Of a stretch of 64,000 nucleotides of DNA, positions 1 to 11,983 are shown piece after piece (the stretch's first letter is position 1; the number at the start of each line of letters is the position of its first letter). The stretch comes from Gnetum montanum (Eukaryota; Streptophyta; Gnetopsida; Gnetales; Gnetaceae): assembly GCA_015680685.1 (NCBI GenBank), contig MNCI01002038.1:296636-360635 (forward strand). The letters run 5' to 3'. The translations under genes were made by a program, and so were the position numbers. Under the pieces are notes generated by a model. It did no database searches, was not told where the DNA came from, and worked only from the letters and a program-made list of their open reading frames with translations.

Positions 1-210
1 AGATAAGCCGAAAATACCAAAAAAATCACATACCTCAGACTTGCTTAACCATACACCGTGACAAATACAAGCAAGCCTGGGAAGACAATGAACGATTAAC
101 CCCAAGCACTTCTTGTGGTGTTAAGGCATTTAGTCTGCGGAGTTTGACCGGATCACGCGTGCACGCTCGTATTCGTATGGTGGAGTGTAGGGGTACCTCG
201 CCACTCATCA
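1..210 (+). mobile_element. 3' end of an LTR (A/C/E superfamily), cut by the window edge
   Basis: The segment matches the U5 end of the LTRs of elements A, E and K and ends in CTCGCCACTCATCA. No PBS follows, so it is a 3' LTR or a solo LTR in plus orientation. The rest lies outside the window. The next bases, GTATT, are the expected right-hand TSD, which cannot be checked without the left flank. Confidence 0.85.
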
Positions 211-2334
211 GTATTGAACTCAGCGGTAAACAATAATTAACTAGTAAAGTAGTATAAGAGATAATTGAAATAAATCCTAAAGTTAAATAGATCATGCAAT
301 AAACGAAATAGTTGAGAATGTTGTACATAGGTGTTGAGAATTAAATTGATCTTAAAATTAATAGAGAAAATAGTTAAAAAGGGTGAGGGTAAAACTGAAA
401 AGAAAGTAGTAAAAATTATGTAATCAAAATAGAAAGCTTTAATGTTCATGAGTGAAAATTTTTATTAAATAACATGTGCATTGAAAGTACATACATTACA
501 AACATAACCAAGCCTATAATTGGAACTGAAACTTACTAACTCACACTGACAATTTAAAATAAATTCACAAAACACAAAAAGGGGACTAAAACCAATAAGC
601 ACAAGGGGCACTTAGCTCACTATAGAGTCCCAAATCTTATCTTCAAGGAAAATTGCAGCTTGCACTAGCTTGCTTGCCTATACCTTCAATAGGTACACCT
701 CATCCAACAAGTTGGTGTGCCTTCTCTTCTTCTCATCTAGGAGTTGCTAGTAAAACTCCTTGTTTAAGAACAAGCTAGTTCTAATCTCCTCTTCTCAATC
801 TCCAAGAATCAAAATTGATCCAAGAGAGAACCAAGGGAATTTGGGTTGTATGTGATAGGAGGTTCTATTTTTGGAAAATAGTGCAAATCTAGAGGTTTTG
901 GAAAGTCCTAGCTTTCTGTTGATGCCTCCCCCAATGCCTCTACTTCCTTCTTCCTTTTATGGATAGGCTCTTCCAAACTGTTTGTCTTCTCCATCTGTTT
1001 AACTCCTTTTATTCTATTATGATATGCTTCTACATAAGATAACATGCAAGAAATATCAACGTTCTTTTAAAAGATGAAATGAATAGAATTCATTAATACT
1101 AGAATATTATAAGTATCATCTTCTCTTATGGTGTAACTATATGTTTGGGAAAACTAAAACATCAATGTAACTGAAAATATCTTTTTGTTTTGTTTTTTTT
1201 TAAAGAAGAAAACTTAATAAGATATAATATACAAGAAAACCAATACAAAAATTTTGCAATTGTAGCAAGCTTAGAAAATGCAAATGAAGCTATGCTAAAA
1301 CAAATGTAAGAACTAATGTGTCAAGCCTCAGGAAATTATCACAAAAGGTTACCATTCCAGAAAACAACAAACCATTCAACTATTAACTATAGATGTCAAT
1401 ATCACCTAGATACTACAATGTAACTAGTTAATACCTCTATAGCTCCTCTTATATCAAGGGAAAAATATGCTTAGAATGTAAAATAATGACAATATTGAAC
1501 ATGCATAAGAAAACACCTTTACAATACAATAAGAAAGTGAAAGTCTTATCATTATCTTATTATTGCAGGAAAGAAATTGTGAGTAAAGTTTCGATATTAT
1601 GTAAAGCTTCAATGGAGATGGCTACCTAGTCTTTTAATCCAAAAGGAAACAAATGGCTTGCAAATTAGCATATAAATGGTGAAGGTAAATATATCCCAAA
1701 AATAAATAAATCAATGAACATATACTAAATGAAGGCTAAATATGTTTGGGTCATATTCCAAGAAGGGATACCAAAGGGAACTATGAAAGGTTAAACAAAA
1801 TGCCCAAGGAAGGAAAATATGGTTAATATGTGGAGGTTTTCAATAGCCAAAGAGACTAAGTTCAGTCGATAGGATAAGAAGCTGCTCTTGCAATGTCATG
1901 AAGTTCGTCATGAGCTACATGTCACTTTAGATTTGTGTACATGTGTGATGGGATGTCATAGCAAACATCAAATATATGTTATATTAGACATTATGCATAA
2001 GAAGAAAATATACCAAACATCAAATATATGTAACATTCAACATTATGCATAAAGAAAGTAATAGGAAAAATGTAAAAGAAGAAGAAAAGAATGCTTTAAT
2101 GATATGAAATAGTGTACCCAGATCATGCTTTGAGAGTGTCCATTGGAGTTTTCTTCCTTCAACATTTATCCCTTAGAGGCAATCCAGCATTGCCACCATG
2201 GTTAGGCCTATTATTGACTAGAAGGAATGGCCAATCCTCTTCCTATCCTACTTCATCGAGCTCTAGTGACTTTCCTGTACTTACTTTGCCACTCCATGTT
2301 GGCATGACCTTTAAGCCTAGGTATAAATGCTTGG
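211..2334. other. AT-rich sequence with no recognised gene
   Basis: I see no supported coding region or RNA gene here. From about 560 to 830 the plus strand is pyrimidine-rich, with repeated CTTGC, TTCTCC and CAAG words resembling the U5/leader style of element B, so it may be an old LTR on the minus strand. The open frames are short and lack recognisable motifs. Element B is inserted at the right end. Confidence 0.5.
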
Positions 2335-2754
2335 TGTAGGGGATCTGCACCTTGATAGATCCCAATAGGACCCAATGAATAACTTCCAAGTAAATCTAGC
2401 TTAGAAAATAAGAACAACATAATAAAATAGAGAAAACCTCTTTTATATGAAGATAATTCTTAAAACACATAGAAAATACATCAAAGATGAGGAGCCAAGC
2501 TCAACTCACAACTCTCCCAAGGATCTTAGAGGCTACACTTGTCCTCTCTTAATTCTCAATTACTCACAATGGAACCCAAGCTTAAGACAAGACATTTATA
2601 AGAGATTCTCCTAATCTCTCTTGAGTGCTCTTCCTTACCTTTCACTTAACTTCCTTGCACAAGCCCTCTTCTTGTACAAGCTATTATCCCTTGCACAAGC
2701 TCTCTTTCCTCAAGAGCTCTCTCTCTTGCCCTCTATTCAGATGTTTGGACTTTA

Positions 2755-2832
2755 GCATTTGCACTTCAACACTTGGCACTATGGCACTTGGCACTTTGGC
2801 ACTTCAACACTTGGCATTGCGACACTTACAAT
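2755..2832. repeat. Short minisatellite (CACTTGGCA type) in element B LTR
   Basis: The words CACTTGGCACT, GGCACTTTGGCACTT and CAACACTTGGCATT repeat about six times with a spacing near 10-16 bp. The matching place in the other LTR (about 12335-12362) holds only one or two units, so the array expanded or contracted after insertion. Confidence 0.7.
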
Positions 2833-3140
2833 GGTGAATTAAATCAATATTTATAGGAAACTAGAAGGTAAAAACCCTATAAACCTTTCTTCAACTCAAC
2901 TTGATATTATTTAGAAGTTTCCCAAATTTTCTCACCTTCTTCCTAGCTATTTCCATCTTGTTTTGGCTATTTCTATCTTGCTTTGGCTATTTCCCAAATT
3001 GGAACGGTGTTTTTGAAATTTTTCGCATGCATCTAGGTTGTCTCTAGCTTTGGTGGGATGTCTATTATGAAAGCCCTGCTTTCGGGAGAGATTTCTACTA
3101 TTTTTGGTAGATGTCTACACTTTAGGGGAGACTTCTTTTG

Positions 3141-3174
3141 GAAGACATCTATCTTTATATGGAGATGTCTCTTC
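3141..3174. repeat. Imperfect hairpin AGACATCT...AGATGTCT in element B LTR
   Basis: AGACATCT and AGATGTCT are exact reverse complements separated by a short AT-rich loop. The same arms recur in the partner LTR near 12674-12705. The surrounding 3050-3180 also repeats AGATGTCT-like words. Confidence 0.55.
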
Positions 3175-3395
3175 TGAAGGTGCCAAAAATAAAAGTGCTC
3201 CTTTTGATGTTGGGAGCCTCTGGATGCCTCCCAACAAGTTCCCATAGATCCTATAACCTCTTAAACTCATCAAAGTGAGCCAAAAATACCTTCAAACATG
3301 GAAAAACATCCAAGAATCATCCTCAACAAAAAAAACAAAAAAAAAACACATAGAATGTAGGGTAGAACAATGGGATTAAAAGAGGTGTCCCTACA

Positions 3396-5208
3396 CCAGC
3401 TCTCCCATCCTTCAAAATGTCATGCTTCAAGACCCTTCACAAGCTGGAAGGAACCATGCCTCCATGACTCAAGGCCATCATAATAATCATGACTCAATGC
3501 ATTACAAACATGAGAATAAATATCATTGGAGGTTTTCATTTTGAGCTTCCCTTGCTCATGGATGCTTGTACTCATGCCCCATCATGCTTCCTTCATCTAA
3601 TCATCTCCTTGGAATGCTTTCCTTGCATCCCCAAGATGATCCAAACCTACAACAACTAAATAATAAGAAAAAGAAAAGGGATTAGGATTTCTTAATCCAA
3701 CATCCTTTCTTTGTGTCTTTTTCCTCTTCTTCACCTTCTTTTTCTTAGTGTTTGGAAGACTACCACTAAGCTTTCTTTCATCACCATCATGTAGATTACC
3801 TTCATTTTGCACTTCCATTTTACAGCTAAGACAATCAAATCCATCATTACACTTCGCAAATTTATCATTGCTATAATCAATAACAAGCATCTCCAAATTT
3901 TAGAAAATCATATCATTATCAATGTCTTCACTTATATTAATAATGACCTTCTTATAATGACCATCCCAATAGCCATCATCATCAAAAAAATCACTATTAT
4001 TAGTCTTTCTCTCACTAAAAATGACATTAAAATCACAACATGACTCTCAATACCATCACAATCATCACAATGAGCATGATGATCATCATTACCATTGGAT
4101 AAACCATTACTAAGCTGAAGTGAAAAACTAGTATCCATCACACTAGCTTCAACATGAGAGACATTACTATCATCAAAAAGGTAAACATCACTCTTAATTA
4201 CCCCTACATGGCTTCTCCCATCCATCTTTGATTCAACTTAATCTTCAATATGTGGTTATACAATCTCATCAAAGCTTGAAGGATCAAGATTCCAAATAGG
4301 AGTTCCTAATTCCAATGGCTTCTCCTCTTCAAAGGAATCACGAACAAGCTCTTCATCTCACTTTAAAGGTACCAACTCAAAAAGTAAACTCTCCTCCATA
4401 GTTTTAACATTAGTTTCATCAAAAACATCATCAAATCAATGATTCTTTCACATACCTTGGCTAGAGGGCTCACCTCTCTCCCATGAGGTACTCTCAACTT
4501 GACTTAGAATCTCCTTTCCATTGCCACAAGGTGTAAAACAATTGCAAAAAGAATGAGTATCATACCTTCTAGTGCTACCTTTGATCCTTCTTGAAAAATT
4601 CCCTTGATCATTGCCACTCTCTTGGCTTTGATCATTCACCTCCCATGACTCATGAGGTAGGAATTGTTCTTGATCAACAACATACACCATCTTGGACTTT
4701 GAATATCTCTTGGTCCCTTTTATGAAGCTCTTGGTTTTCTTCCTTGAAACCCTTGAGTATTGAGCACTCCTTTACTCAATAAGAGATACTTAATAACTTC
4801 TTTTCTTATTGATCTCTACTTCATCAGATCCTTCATCTTTCTTTCCTTCTTAATGGTTAGAAGATATTCTATTAATTTTTCTCAAAATATTTTCCATGTT
4901 AGTCTTGAATTTTTCCATAATCCCTTTTCAAAGTTTTTGCAAAATCTTAGTGCTTGTGAACCTTTACTTTTTAAAGAACTTTTTGCATTTCAACCACAGA
5001 AGCTTTAAAGGAGTCATTAAACTCTTGAAGATATTATCTAAGCTCTTGATATGTCTTCTTCTTTGGAGCCATACCTAAAGCACCAAGAACGATATACAAA
5101 AGCAACTACAAAAATATCCACAAAAATGTTCCTTTCATTCAAAGAAAACACCAAGCTTCAACATAGAAGTGTAGAAACCTCAAAACCTTTGCTCTGATAC
5201 CAATCTAG
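3396..5208 (-). pseudogene. Element B internal region, degenerate gag-like ORF
   Basis: On the minus strand a possible start codon at 5072 opens a lysine-rich segment (MAPKKKTYQELR), followed by many stops. Further open pieces lie at 4690-4448, 4225-3932 and 3896-3597; the first is polar and the last two are acidic or lysine-rich. I recognise no zinc knuckle, protease or RT motif. A gag origin is inferred only from the position after the PBS and the basic, polar composition. Confidence 0.4.
5191..5202 (-). other. Primer-binding site of element B (tRNA-iMet)
   Basis: GCTCTGATACCA is the exact reverse complement of TGGTATCAGAGC, the usual PBS complementary to initiator tRNA-Met in plant LTR elements. 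It lies six bases from the LTR edge at 5209. Confidence 0.85.
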
Positions 5209-5270
5209 TGTAGGGATGTTGCACCTTGATAGACCCTAATAGGACCCAATCCAAAACTTCCAAGCAAATT
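5209..5270 (-). repeat. 5' LTR of element B, first part (before the insertion of A)
   Basis: TGTAGGGATG matches the LTR edge at 2335. The sequence breaks off after CAAGCAAATT, where element A was inserted, and continues at 11984 with AAATCTAGC, exactly where the partner LTR (2385-2400) continues. Confidence 0.85.
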
Positions 5271-6082
5271 TGATGGGACGCGATATCGCGTATGCAATAT
5301 CGCGTCTTCCCCTACGATATTGCATACACGATATCACAGTGCACCATTAAATCTACAAATAAGAGGCAGCTCTCCCTTGTTTCCAAGTTTAGGCCTAGAC
5401 CGTAGCGAAACTCTGGTAGTTTTACCTCTCTAGAGATAGAATAATTTCCATGTGCCTGCAGTAGGAGCTCCAAAGTGAACGGATCTTTATTTGAGCAAAT
5501 ATTGTACCTGAACACAAGTTTGTGTACAGAAATAAAGATGAACTTCTTGGATAAACCTTGCAGTGCATGGACTAAGCTAGATAGGAATTTATTTACTGTT
5601 ATTTATTGTTTATCATTTAAATTCTTTATTAGCTAATTAAATCTCTCTCAACCCTTCTCTTCTAGTTAAGTGCATTTAGTACGACTACTTCGAGCACGTG
5701 TGTTACGCTTGGTGATCCCAATAACGAATAGCGTTTGGTAACCAAGGTTGCATTGGTTCAGGGTGTGACCAGTAAGTGGGAACGGATACTGATGCTAGGT
5801 TAATCAAGGCTTAGTTAGTTAGTTAAAGTTAGTTAATTAGTCTCTTCACCCTTCACCTCATCAGCATAGGAGATAAAACAGAAAAGACATAAAAATCACA
5901 TACCTTAGACTTACTTAACCATACAACCATGATAAATACAAGTAAGTCTGGGAAGACAATGAATGATTAACCTTAAGTGTTCCATAAGGTGTGTAGGCAC
6001 TTAGTCTATGGAGTTTAACTAGATCGTGCATGTAACACTCATATTCATATGGTTAAGTGTAGGGGTACCTCGGCACTCATCA
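5271..6082 (+). repeat. 5' LTR of element A
   Basis: It starts TGATGGGACGCGATATCGCG and ends CACTCATCA. U3 has four CGATATCG-like palindromes within its first 70 bases. The TATA position reads CTACAAATAAGAGG where other copies have CTATAAATAAGAGG, so the TATA box is mutated. A polyadenylation-like AATAAAG lies near 5531. Confidence 0.9.
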
Positions 6083-6101
6083 TTGGCACTGTTGCCAGGG
6101 A
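6083..6101 (+). other. Primer-binding site of element A (tRNA-Asp type)
   Basis: TTGGCACTGTTGCCAGGGA directly follows the LTR and differs at a few positions from TGGCGCCGTTGCCGGGGA, the complement of the plant tRNA-Asp 3' end used by Athila-type elements. Confidence 0.8.
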
Positions 6102-6226
6102 CTAAGTGTTTGTGCGCTAAGTAGAACATAGGAGATCACTCACATTTTTGGGAGCTTAAAAGAACCCTTAGGGTTAATTAAATGAAAAACTATATAATGG
6201 TTAATCAGCATACCGAATAAGACACA

Positions 6227-9200
6227 ATGTCTTCTTCTTCTTCTCATAAGAGCACTTCACCACCTAGGGATCATACAAGAAAAAATCGGCAGTCTAAAAC
6301 ACATAACCAAAATCCGCCAGTTCCTCAACAATAATGGGTGGTATATACTCATTCCAATGAGTATATACCCAATTTTACTTTTATCCTCCATTAGGATGAA
6401 CAACTGCATTGGCGAGATTTGCAAGGTAACATAGTGTTACCTCCAGATTGGGCAATTCCTGACATGCTTCTCCATGCTCTTGCACAGATAGGAATGACAC
6501 AACTATATGCTGAATACGTTATAGGTGACTTTGACACAAGGGATTATCATCCCACAGAAGCACAACATTTAAGGGACTCAAGGCAGGAGAGCTACCATAC
6601 ATTGTTGAAGGGCAAAGGGGTCCTGCACGTCCTAAGCAAAATTGGAGATGGTGAACCACTTATAACGGGTTCTCTATTGAAAGATGTTCCCCCCTCCTAA
6701 TGATAGTGAGGATGTGGGGTATCACAACCTATGCTCCATGATACACAACCCTAGTTCTAATCCCTGTGAATGCCAACTGTTCATAGAGGGAACGAAAACA
6801 CACGACAAGGATGGAAATTTTGATTGTCATCAAAATTGGGGTCGAAGCCATCGAAGAGAAGGTAAGAAACATCATTATGGTGATGGTTCTCCTTCTTCTT
6901 CCCCTTCATCACATCATTCAACCTCTCCCTCCACATCAGGGCATATTCATAAAGAGCATAATAGTGAGGATAAGGGTAAGCAAAATGAGAGACCTCGATG
7001 AGAGAGTTGAGAGAGAGGATGAGGGCATTCGATAGAATCCAGGCATGAGAGAAGGGCAAGTAGGGAACAATGTAGGCTTCATAGATGTCATGAGAGAGAT
7101 GATCATGATGAACCCCTACTTGCCACCCAAAGTATGCTAGATATTACAAAGGCTGTGAGAATACCAACAAGCATAAAAAAGATAGCCGGATCAAGCACTT
7201 AAACATGAATAATATTCCACGCTTCGAAGGGGGATACAATGCTGATCCGTAGAATCATTTACAAGCATTCCATGATGCTTGTGCCTTGAAAAATATTGAG
7301 AATGAGTGGCAAAAATTAAAGTTGTTTCCTAGGACACTCATAAAGGAAGCAAAGAGTTCGTATTGGTCCTTAGAGCTGGAAACCATTAGGAGGTGGAGTA
7401 CGATGTTAGAACTCTTCAACGATAAATACCAAACATACTCCAGAGTGTCTAACTTGTGTAAGCAGATCCAAGGATGGAAGAAAGGTAATCATGAACCCTT
7501 AGATGCTGCCATGGGCCACTACTATGCATTGCTACATCATTGCCCAGGCCATGGTTACGCACAACATGATCAACTCTGCCACCTCGTAGATGGGCTAAGG
7601 CATGAAACTAGGAGAACCCTTGGGACATATGCCCAAGGGAGATTATCTAAACTTAGATCCCATGAATTTCATCGATTGTTGGTGCAAGTAGCCAAAGAAG
7701 AAGGGGAGTTATGAAAAAGAGAAAGCATGGAAGAATATAATCGTGATCCTTCCCTTTTGAAGGGGGGAGTGAGATTCTGTGATGAAGAGAATGAGTCACC
7801 ACTCGAAGAGTTGGTGAATAGAAAAACCTTGCTGATTTAGAAACTAACAATGGAAGTGGAAGCTAAGGTAGATCAGATACAGGACTCCTTAGACAGTAGA
7901 CTTGAACTTGTCCTAAAAATCGTAGAGGAGTCTAAGGAGGAACGAAGTAGTGACAAGAACAAGAAAAAGTGGAGAGATTCAGGCCATGCACGTGACAAGG
8001 GTAAGGGAAAAATAAATATCTCCGATGAGGTTGTGGATTCAGATACAGACAATGACGGTGGATGTGAGAATTGCCAATATGACCATCCTAAGGGATGTTG
8101 CCCAATCATCTCACATCTACAAGAGTTTGGAGTGTATGCACTCAACCCGAGACTCAATAGATGGTAGGCACCCCGAAGGTTACCTTATCCCCAAGGTAAC
8201 CCAAGGAAGTTCCACCAACCATTAACATACTATCCAAGTGGAACTCTGCCACAACCTATCGGGCAACACCAGCAATGGCAACAACCACAGTCATGGGAGA
8301 TGCCACCGCCTAGGCAACAATACCCTTACCGACAACCAGACTTGTATGGCTACTACGTGCAGCAACTAGTTTCTCCAAGTGACTCTATGGGTCACACAAC
8401 TCCACAATGTCACTACCAAGTTCAGGAGTATTTTAGGATTCCTTCTCATTTGGGAGACACTCCACACACGTACCATTCTCTGAATCCATCTGCCACTCTT
8501 ATGCCAGTAGTTCCACTACCTCTCGCTCTAACAATGCAAGGGGAACTCCCCAGTCAACTGTAGCAACGTAATGCTACAAGAGCTATAAACATTCAACCCA
8601 CTGCTGGTTTTGACAACTGCAAGAAGAGAAGACCTTTCTTCAAAACCAAAAGCCTAGACAAGCTCTCACAACCACAAGCGGTTGAGTCTGTGGACACTCC
8701 TCCAACATACAAGGCTTTGGGGCTCCCTTCAAACCAATACCAGAGCTTAAGGTACATGGTTATGTTAACACATATTATTACCAACTGGATCAAGGTAGGC
8801 CACCTTCCTAGGAACCTATCTGACCCTGGAAGTCCCTTAATCTACCTTCAAGTCACTAGGAATGAAACTCATAAGGCTCTTCTTGACTCAGGTTCCGGAG
8901 TCAACTTAATCTCACAAGAAATGTATAAAGCCTGAAACCTGCCTCCACTTAAGAAGAGCAATATTCAACTAGAGCTGGCTGACCATTCCATCACCATTCC
9001 CTTGGGATTGGTGGAGGACATCATTACCATTGTGTGTGGTTGGTCATACCCAGCTAATTTCTTGGTGATAGAAGTTAATAGCAACAAAGGGGACTTCCCA
9101 ATTATAATGGGAAGGGCATGGCTAAGTACAATAGATGCATGCCTAGGAATCCACGATCTTTCCTTGGAAATATCTAAGGTAAACATTTATGGAAAGATCA

Positions 9201-9304
9201 AGAAGAAGAAATTTCCATGCATCACATACGGTGACTCAAAGGGTGATGGCATGGAGGAATGCTCAGCATATCCTATATGCAACCGGTGTGCCCTAGAAAC
9301 TTAG
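6227..9304 (+). pseudogene. gag-protease pseudogene of element A
   Basis: The start is at a MSSSS segment shared with copies C and E. The order of parts is: Ser/Pro-rich N-terminus; a conserved region (6419-6700); a charged, His/Ser-rich linker (6684-7001); the retrotransposon gag core (7190-7714, with the FEGGY, WSTMLELFNDKY and SNLCKQIQGW blocks); an acidic stretch with a zinc knuckle CX2CX3HX4C at 8064-8099; a Pro/Gln-rich stretch (8170-8570); and an aspartic protease (8850-9200) with the DSG catalytic triplet and a later IIMGRAWL flap/dimer block. Several frameshifts and in-frame stops break it. A diverged C-terminal tail may run to about 9550. Gag would form the particle; the protease would cleave Gag. 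Confidence 0.85.
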
Positions 9305-11459
9305 ATACAAAGGTGCATGTATGTAGCAACCACACAACAAGTGGACACCCTGTGGTTGATAGCTAATTGAAAGAGCAACTAAACAACATGCATGGAAAAA
9401 ATTGAAAGAACAACTCATGCCCATAACGAAAGCATAGATACATTAGAATATGAGCGTCGCCAACTTCCACTCGTTAACTTGAAAACATCAATCGGGAGAA
9501 GTTGGACACTTCTAAGAAATTCAAATAGGCATTCATTATTTTAGATCTCTCCCTTTCCATATAGTCATGGGGGAGATGGCCACTTATGCTGATCATTCGG
9601 GGCCATAAGTTCTTTTAAGTTTTTGTTTTACACATTTTTTTCTTACACATTTTTGTTTTACAAATTTCTTTAACTTTTCTTGTTTTTGTTTTACAACATT
9701 GTTATACTTTTTCATTTTGTGTGTGTGTGTGCTATCCATCTTGTAAGTTTTTTATTTAATAAGTGTTCTTAATGATGGTATGAACTGTTTTCCTATTGAT
9801 TGCTAATGTATGGTTGTTACCTTTAAGTTATGATGTTGATACTAAGGTATGGTTCTTTTGATATGATAGGCAATGAGTCCACTTCATCCATTCATCCACA
9901 AGTTTCTATGGTCTCTCTCGGGTTGGAAATGTATAGTCTCTTTCATAATAAGAACTATAACGAATTAGTGACTTGACATTTCTCAAACTAAGGAAGGACT
10001 CAAGGATTGAAAAGGGTGTGACTTCAAGGGAACTTGATGCATTTGTGTTGGCCATTCTCTTGGGTGCTTGAATGTGTTCTTCTTGAGTTTTCTTACTATT
10101 TCAACATTACCCAATTATCAGGAAGTTGAGCAAATAAAAATAACAAAGTCTTTGTATGGTGTGGTTCTCATGCATAAACAGATAAAAAAAATAGTGAGAA
10201 TCCAAAGTACACCCCTTAGACAAAATAACCATTTGGGCTATAAGCACTAGTTATGGAACTAAAATAAAACTGTTCCCTCTAACTAAGGCCCTTCTCGCTT
10301 TCCATTCTCTCCTTCTTCATTTCGTTGGAATGGTGGTGGCTCTTTGATGAAGGCATTCTTGTTACTTCAAGGGGATGGATTGGCTGAATGCATTAATGCA
10401 AAGTCACTGGATGTGGTTTGTTTGAGGCTGGACATGGGATGGGATCTACTAAGTCACATTAACCATGAAACACACAAGGGGCTGTACACCACCTTGTTCT
10501 TGGGATTCCATTCCATTCTCTTCTATCCATCCTTCTCTCCATTGTTCACCTCATTGCTGGTTATATCATTAGTGTATATTTTGGTTAACGCATTGTTTTC
10601 TTTTTGGTAAATTCTTGTGGTTAAGACTTTAACTCTTGTTCCAAGTGACATTCCTAGAGCCTACGGACTCTTTGAATGTGGGTTTGTAAGGGAATTAAGG
10701 GCATGAGCCTAATTTGGGGAGGATCCACTGACATTCCTATTTGGTGCATCAGTTAAATTCTCTCCCTTAACATTTTTGCAATCCACTCTATTTTGTTCAT
10801 TTCCATCTTGACATCCATTTCATCAATGTTATAGTTATCTCTTTTTCTCCATCTTTCTTGTTCTTTTTCTTTTTCTTTATCCATTCTATTGCTATCGGAG
10901 GTTCGCTCTTAGCCATGGGGGTTTGGACCCAAATTTTTTTGATTTTCTTCTAAGCCCTACACCTTCAGTAGTCACCATGAATATATCTCCAGATCTGTAT
11001 CAGCCATACCACAACTTAGCCAATGGACCTTTTACCGAAGTAGGGTATCGATTTTATTATGATTCATTTACCCTTGCTAATATAAAGACTATGTTTTGTG
11101 TGCAGATGGAAATCATGCAACAATGCATTGGATCTGGAGAGAACACTTGGAATGGAGCAGTGTTGAAAGCACCTATGCAAGGAGCAAGATCGATGGCACA
11201 CTTATGGATGGACAACGGAAGGCATAATCTTGGCATTGGCAGTAGCAAGACTTCTTCTCTTTTCTCTCTTCTCTCTCAGCTACCAAATAAGGCCTAATGT
11301 CAAATGTATACGGTGTTCACTCTTGTTGTCATGAACACCAGTTTTGTCTTGTCTTGTAATGATGATCCGTTCACATGTCATCCCATTAGTTCCATTCAGT
11401 CAATAATCCCATACCTTCCCAATGTTTTGTAAGGAACTCGAGGATGAGTTTTTATTCAG
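9305..11459 (+). other. Conserved non-coding 3' region of element A
   Basis: After the protease tail no coding motif is seen. The stretch has a T-rich tandem of TTTTGTTTTACA words (about 9624-9700), a (GT)n tract near 9720, and two copies of the TCATGGGGG-like motif (9565 and 10912) before the true polypurine tract. The whole block is alignable with C (21951-23900, reversed) and E (35850-37868), so it is a real part of the element rather than filler. Open frames at 10344-10610 and 10923-11297 have no recognisable motif. Confidence 0.75.
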
Positions 11460-11470
11460 TCATGGGGGTA
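11460..11470 (+). other. Polypurine tract of element A
   Basis: TCATGGGGGTA abuts the TGATGGGACG start of the 3' LTR. The same string abuts the 3' LTRs of C, E and G. Confidence 0.8.
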
Positions 11471-11983
11471 TGATGGGACGCGATATCACGTCTTCCCCTG
11501 TGATATTGCGTAACTGATGTTGCAATGCACCGTCAAATCTATAAATAAGAGGCAACTCTTCCTTTTTTCCAAGTTTAGGCCTAGACCATAGTGAAACTNN
11601 NNNNNNNNNNNNNNNNNNNNNNNNNNNNNNNNNNNNNNNNNNNNNNNNNNNNNNNNNNNNNNNNNNNNNNNNNNNNNNNNNNNNNNNNNNNNNNNNNNNN
11701 NNNNNNNNNNNNNNNNNNNNNNNNNNNNNNNNNNNNNNNNNNNNNNNNNNNNNNNNNNNNNNNNNNNNNNNNNNNNNNNNNNNNNNNNNNNNNNNNNNNN
11801 NNNNNNNNNNNNNNNNNNNNNNNNNNNNNNNNNNNNNNNNNNNNNNNNNNNNNNNNNNNNNGAATGATTAACCTTAAGTGTTCCATAAGGTGTGTAGGCA
11901 CTTAGTCTATGGAGTTCGACCGAATCATGTGTGTAACACTCATATTCGTATGGTTGAGTGTAGGGGTATCTCGCCACTCATCA
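11471..11983 (+). repeat. 3' LTR of element A, with assembly gap
   Basis: It begins TGATGGGACGCG and ends CTCATCA. Bases 11599-11861 are N. The left edge of the gap matches about 5412 and the right edge about 5961 of the 5' LTR, so around 548 bases should lie where 263 Ns are given. Confidence 0.85.
11599..11861. other. Assembly gap (263 N)
   Basis: The run of N lies inside the 3' LTR of element A. A repeat collapse during assembly is the likely cause, since this LTR family is present many times in the window. Confidence 0.99.

Larger units (their letters stand above)
2335..3395 (-). repeat. 3' LTR of element B
   Basis: It starts TGTAGGGG and ends GTCCCTACA as read on the plus strand, and aligns along its length with 5209-5270 plus 11984-12928. 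It holds a short minisatellite and a hairpin (separate entries). The adjoining purine tract on the minus strand, AAGGATGGGAGAGCTGG at 3412-3396, is the likely polypurine tract. Confidence 0.8.
5271..11983 (+). mobile_element. Element A: gag-protease-only LTR retrotransposon
   Basis: It has LTRs at both ends with TGATG...CATCA termini, a tRNA-Asp-like PBS, a gag and protease pseudogene, about 2 kb of non-coding 3' sequence, and a polypurine tract TCATGGGGGTA abutting the 3' LTR. Flanks AAATT and AAATC are a one-mismatch 5-bp TSD. No RT, RNase H or integrase motif appears in either strand of the interior, so this is a non-autonomous element that would need enzymes in trans. The same organisation recurs in C and E. 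Confidence 0.9.

Noticed and set aside
3807-4225. Ile/Asn-rich plus-strand frame and acidic minus-strand frame in element B
   Set aside because: Both reflect a CAT/ATC-rich low-complexity stretch. The minus-strand piece is only kept within the element B interior as possible gag-like remains; the plus frame is a shadow.
10344-11297. Open frames of 88 and 124 codons in the 3' region of A
   Set aside because: The matching places in C and E do not keep these frames, and no motif is seen, so they are chance openings in non-coding element sequence.
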